Shown here piece after piece: positions 7,660 to 8,087 of a DNA stretch of 8,087 nt (its first letter is position 1; each line of letters begins with the position of its first letter). Both the position numbers and the translations under genes were made by a program. The stretch spans positions 1 through 8,087 of the forward strand of contig JANYAG010000096.1 in NCBI GenBank assembly GCA_025361465.1, given 5' to 3'. This DNA comes from Gemmatimonadota bacterium. Lineage in GTDB: Bacteria > Gemmatimonadota > Gemmatimonadetes > Gemmatimonadales > GWC2-71-9. The notes beneath the pieces were generated by a model. The model was not told the origin of the DNA. It saw only the letters and a list, made by a program, of their open reading frames with translations, and made no database searches.

Positions 7660-8087
7660 GGAGTGCCCCGTGGGGTCGAGTCGACGCGCTGGAAGAGCGT
7701 CGGCCAGTGCTGAAGATAGGCCACGGCGAGCCCCGTGGCGGATTGCCGCACCAGATATCGCTCGCCATCGCCGACGACGGCGAGGCCGGTGCCATTGTCG
7801 TCGAACGTCGATCGCCGCCAGGTCGGGATCGAGAAGAGCACACGCGGCCTTCCGGCTGACGGGCCCGAAGCCGTGATCTCTGCCGTCTCGACTCGTCCGT
7901 CGGGCGTTACCCAGGTCACCGTGCGACCGCCGTGTGTCCACGCTGGCCAGCGCCCCCCATGGAGCGACACAACAACCGGCGCGCCGGACGGCAGGGCCTG
8001 CACATACACCTCGGCCCTGCCGGTTTCATCGGAGGCGTAGGCGACCAAGCGCCCGTCGGGAGAAAAGCGGCCCTCCCGGACTTGCCC
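7656..8087 (-). CDS. C-terminal part of a PD40/WD40-like propeller protein, probably another Ser/Thr kinase (N-terminus missing)
   Basis: The reading frame is open from the right edge to the TGA at 7658-7656, giving 143 residues. It begins inside a propeller blade with the PD40 signature FSPDGRLVAYASDETGRAEVYV-type sequence (residues about 7-27). It continues through a further blade (GGRWPAWTHGG, WVTPDGRVETAEI) and a last strand GLAVVGDGERYLV. The end contains AYLQHWPTLFQRV, which resembles the closing helix of the neighbouring kinase (AYLRVIPNWVAHL). No kinase domain is visible, because that part would lie beyond the window. Calling it a kinase rests on the shared C-terminal helix and on its place at the head of a row of such kinases. 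A TolB-like or peptidase-associated propeller is the main alternative. Its stop overlaps the next gene's GTG start by four bases. Confidence 0.8.
   Translation of the reverse strand, partial: GQVREGRFSPDGRLVAYASDETGRAEVYVQALPSGAPVVVSLHGGRWPAWTHGGRTVTWVTPDGRVETAEITASGPSAGRPRVLFSIPTWRRSTFDDNGTGLAVVGDGERYLVRQSATGLAVAYLQHWPTLFQRVDSTPRGTP
7666..7669 (-). promoter_or_regulatory. Weak ribosome binding site GGGG(C) before the GTG of the 885-residue kinase
   Basis: GGGGC is six bases upstream of the GTG at 7659. The match to the consensus is weak, again consistent with stop-start coupling (GTGA) rather than independent initiation. Confidence 0.4.

Larger units (their letters stand above)
1..8087 (-). 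other. Translationally coupled five-gene kinase operon (open at both ends)
   Basis: All five genes read leftward. Their junctions are GTGA at 7656-7659, GTGA at 5002-5005, ATGA at 3890-3893 and TGA-g-ATG at 1541-1547. No gap longer than one base exists, so there is no room for intergenic promoters or terminators. Translational coupling by stop-start overlap is the usual reading of such junctions. A promoter, if single, must lie right of 8087. Confidence 0.85.

Noticed and set aside
7660..7941. N-terminal extension of the 885-residue kinase back to an ATG at 7941
   Set aside because: The extra 94 residues are Arg-rich, match no kinase N-terminus and overlap the in-frame propeller tail of the upstream gene. 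The GTG at 7659 gives an N-terminus that aligns with the sister kinase.
1..8087. RNA genes, CRISPR arrays, insertion sequences, promoters or terminators
   Set aside because: Almost every base is inside a coding region. I saw no terminal inverted repeats, spaced direct repeats, tRNA-like folds, or hairpins followed by T runs at a gene end.

Overview
This 8.1 kb window is GC-rich and coded entirely on the minus strand. It looks like the chromosome of a member of the Gemmatimonadota, or a similarly kinase-rich soil or freshwater phylum. I infer this from the style of the kinase modules (N-termini such as ALADRYxxERELGxGGMATVYLA, then HDLKHDR and VAIKVL), from several such kinases standing side by side, and from the domains fused to them. 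No taxonomic marker gene is present, so the assignment is tentative.

Read in the direction of transcription (right to left), there are five genes with no usable intergenic space. (1) The last 143 residues of a WD40-like/PD40 beta-propeller protein, probably another kinase, entering from the right edge (8087-7656). (2) A complete 885-residue transmembrane Ser/Thr kinase with a propeller (7659-5002). (3) A 371-residue protein with about six membrane segments and no recognised family (5005-3890). (4) A complete 782-residue transmembrane Ser/Thr kinase with a TolB/FlgO-like domain and TPR repeats (3893-1545). (5) A transmembrane Ser/Thr kinase with a propeller whose C-terminus runs off the left edge (1543-1). 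Successive genes overlap by four bases (GTGA, GTGA, ATGA) or are one base apart (TGA-g-ATG). This points to one polycistronic, translationally coupled mRNA.

The three visible kinases share a nearly uniform PknB-like catalytic module and activation loop, while their C-terminal modules differ: propeller, membrane protein, TolB/TPR, propeller. The likely picture is a membrane-anchored signalling cluster in which related kinases with different extracytoplasmic sensors share partners or phosphorylate one another, with the orphan membrane protein as a candidate partner or substrate. That functional link is inference. No RNA genes, mobile elements, CRISPR arrays, promoters or terminators could be supported. 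Both ends of the window cut through propeller-coding sequence, so the cluster continues in both directions.
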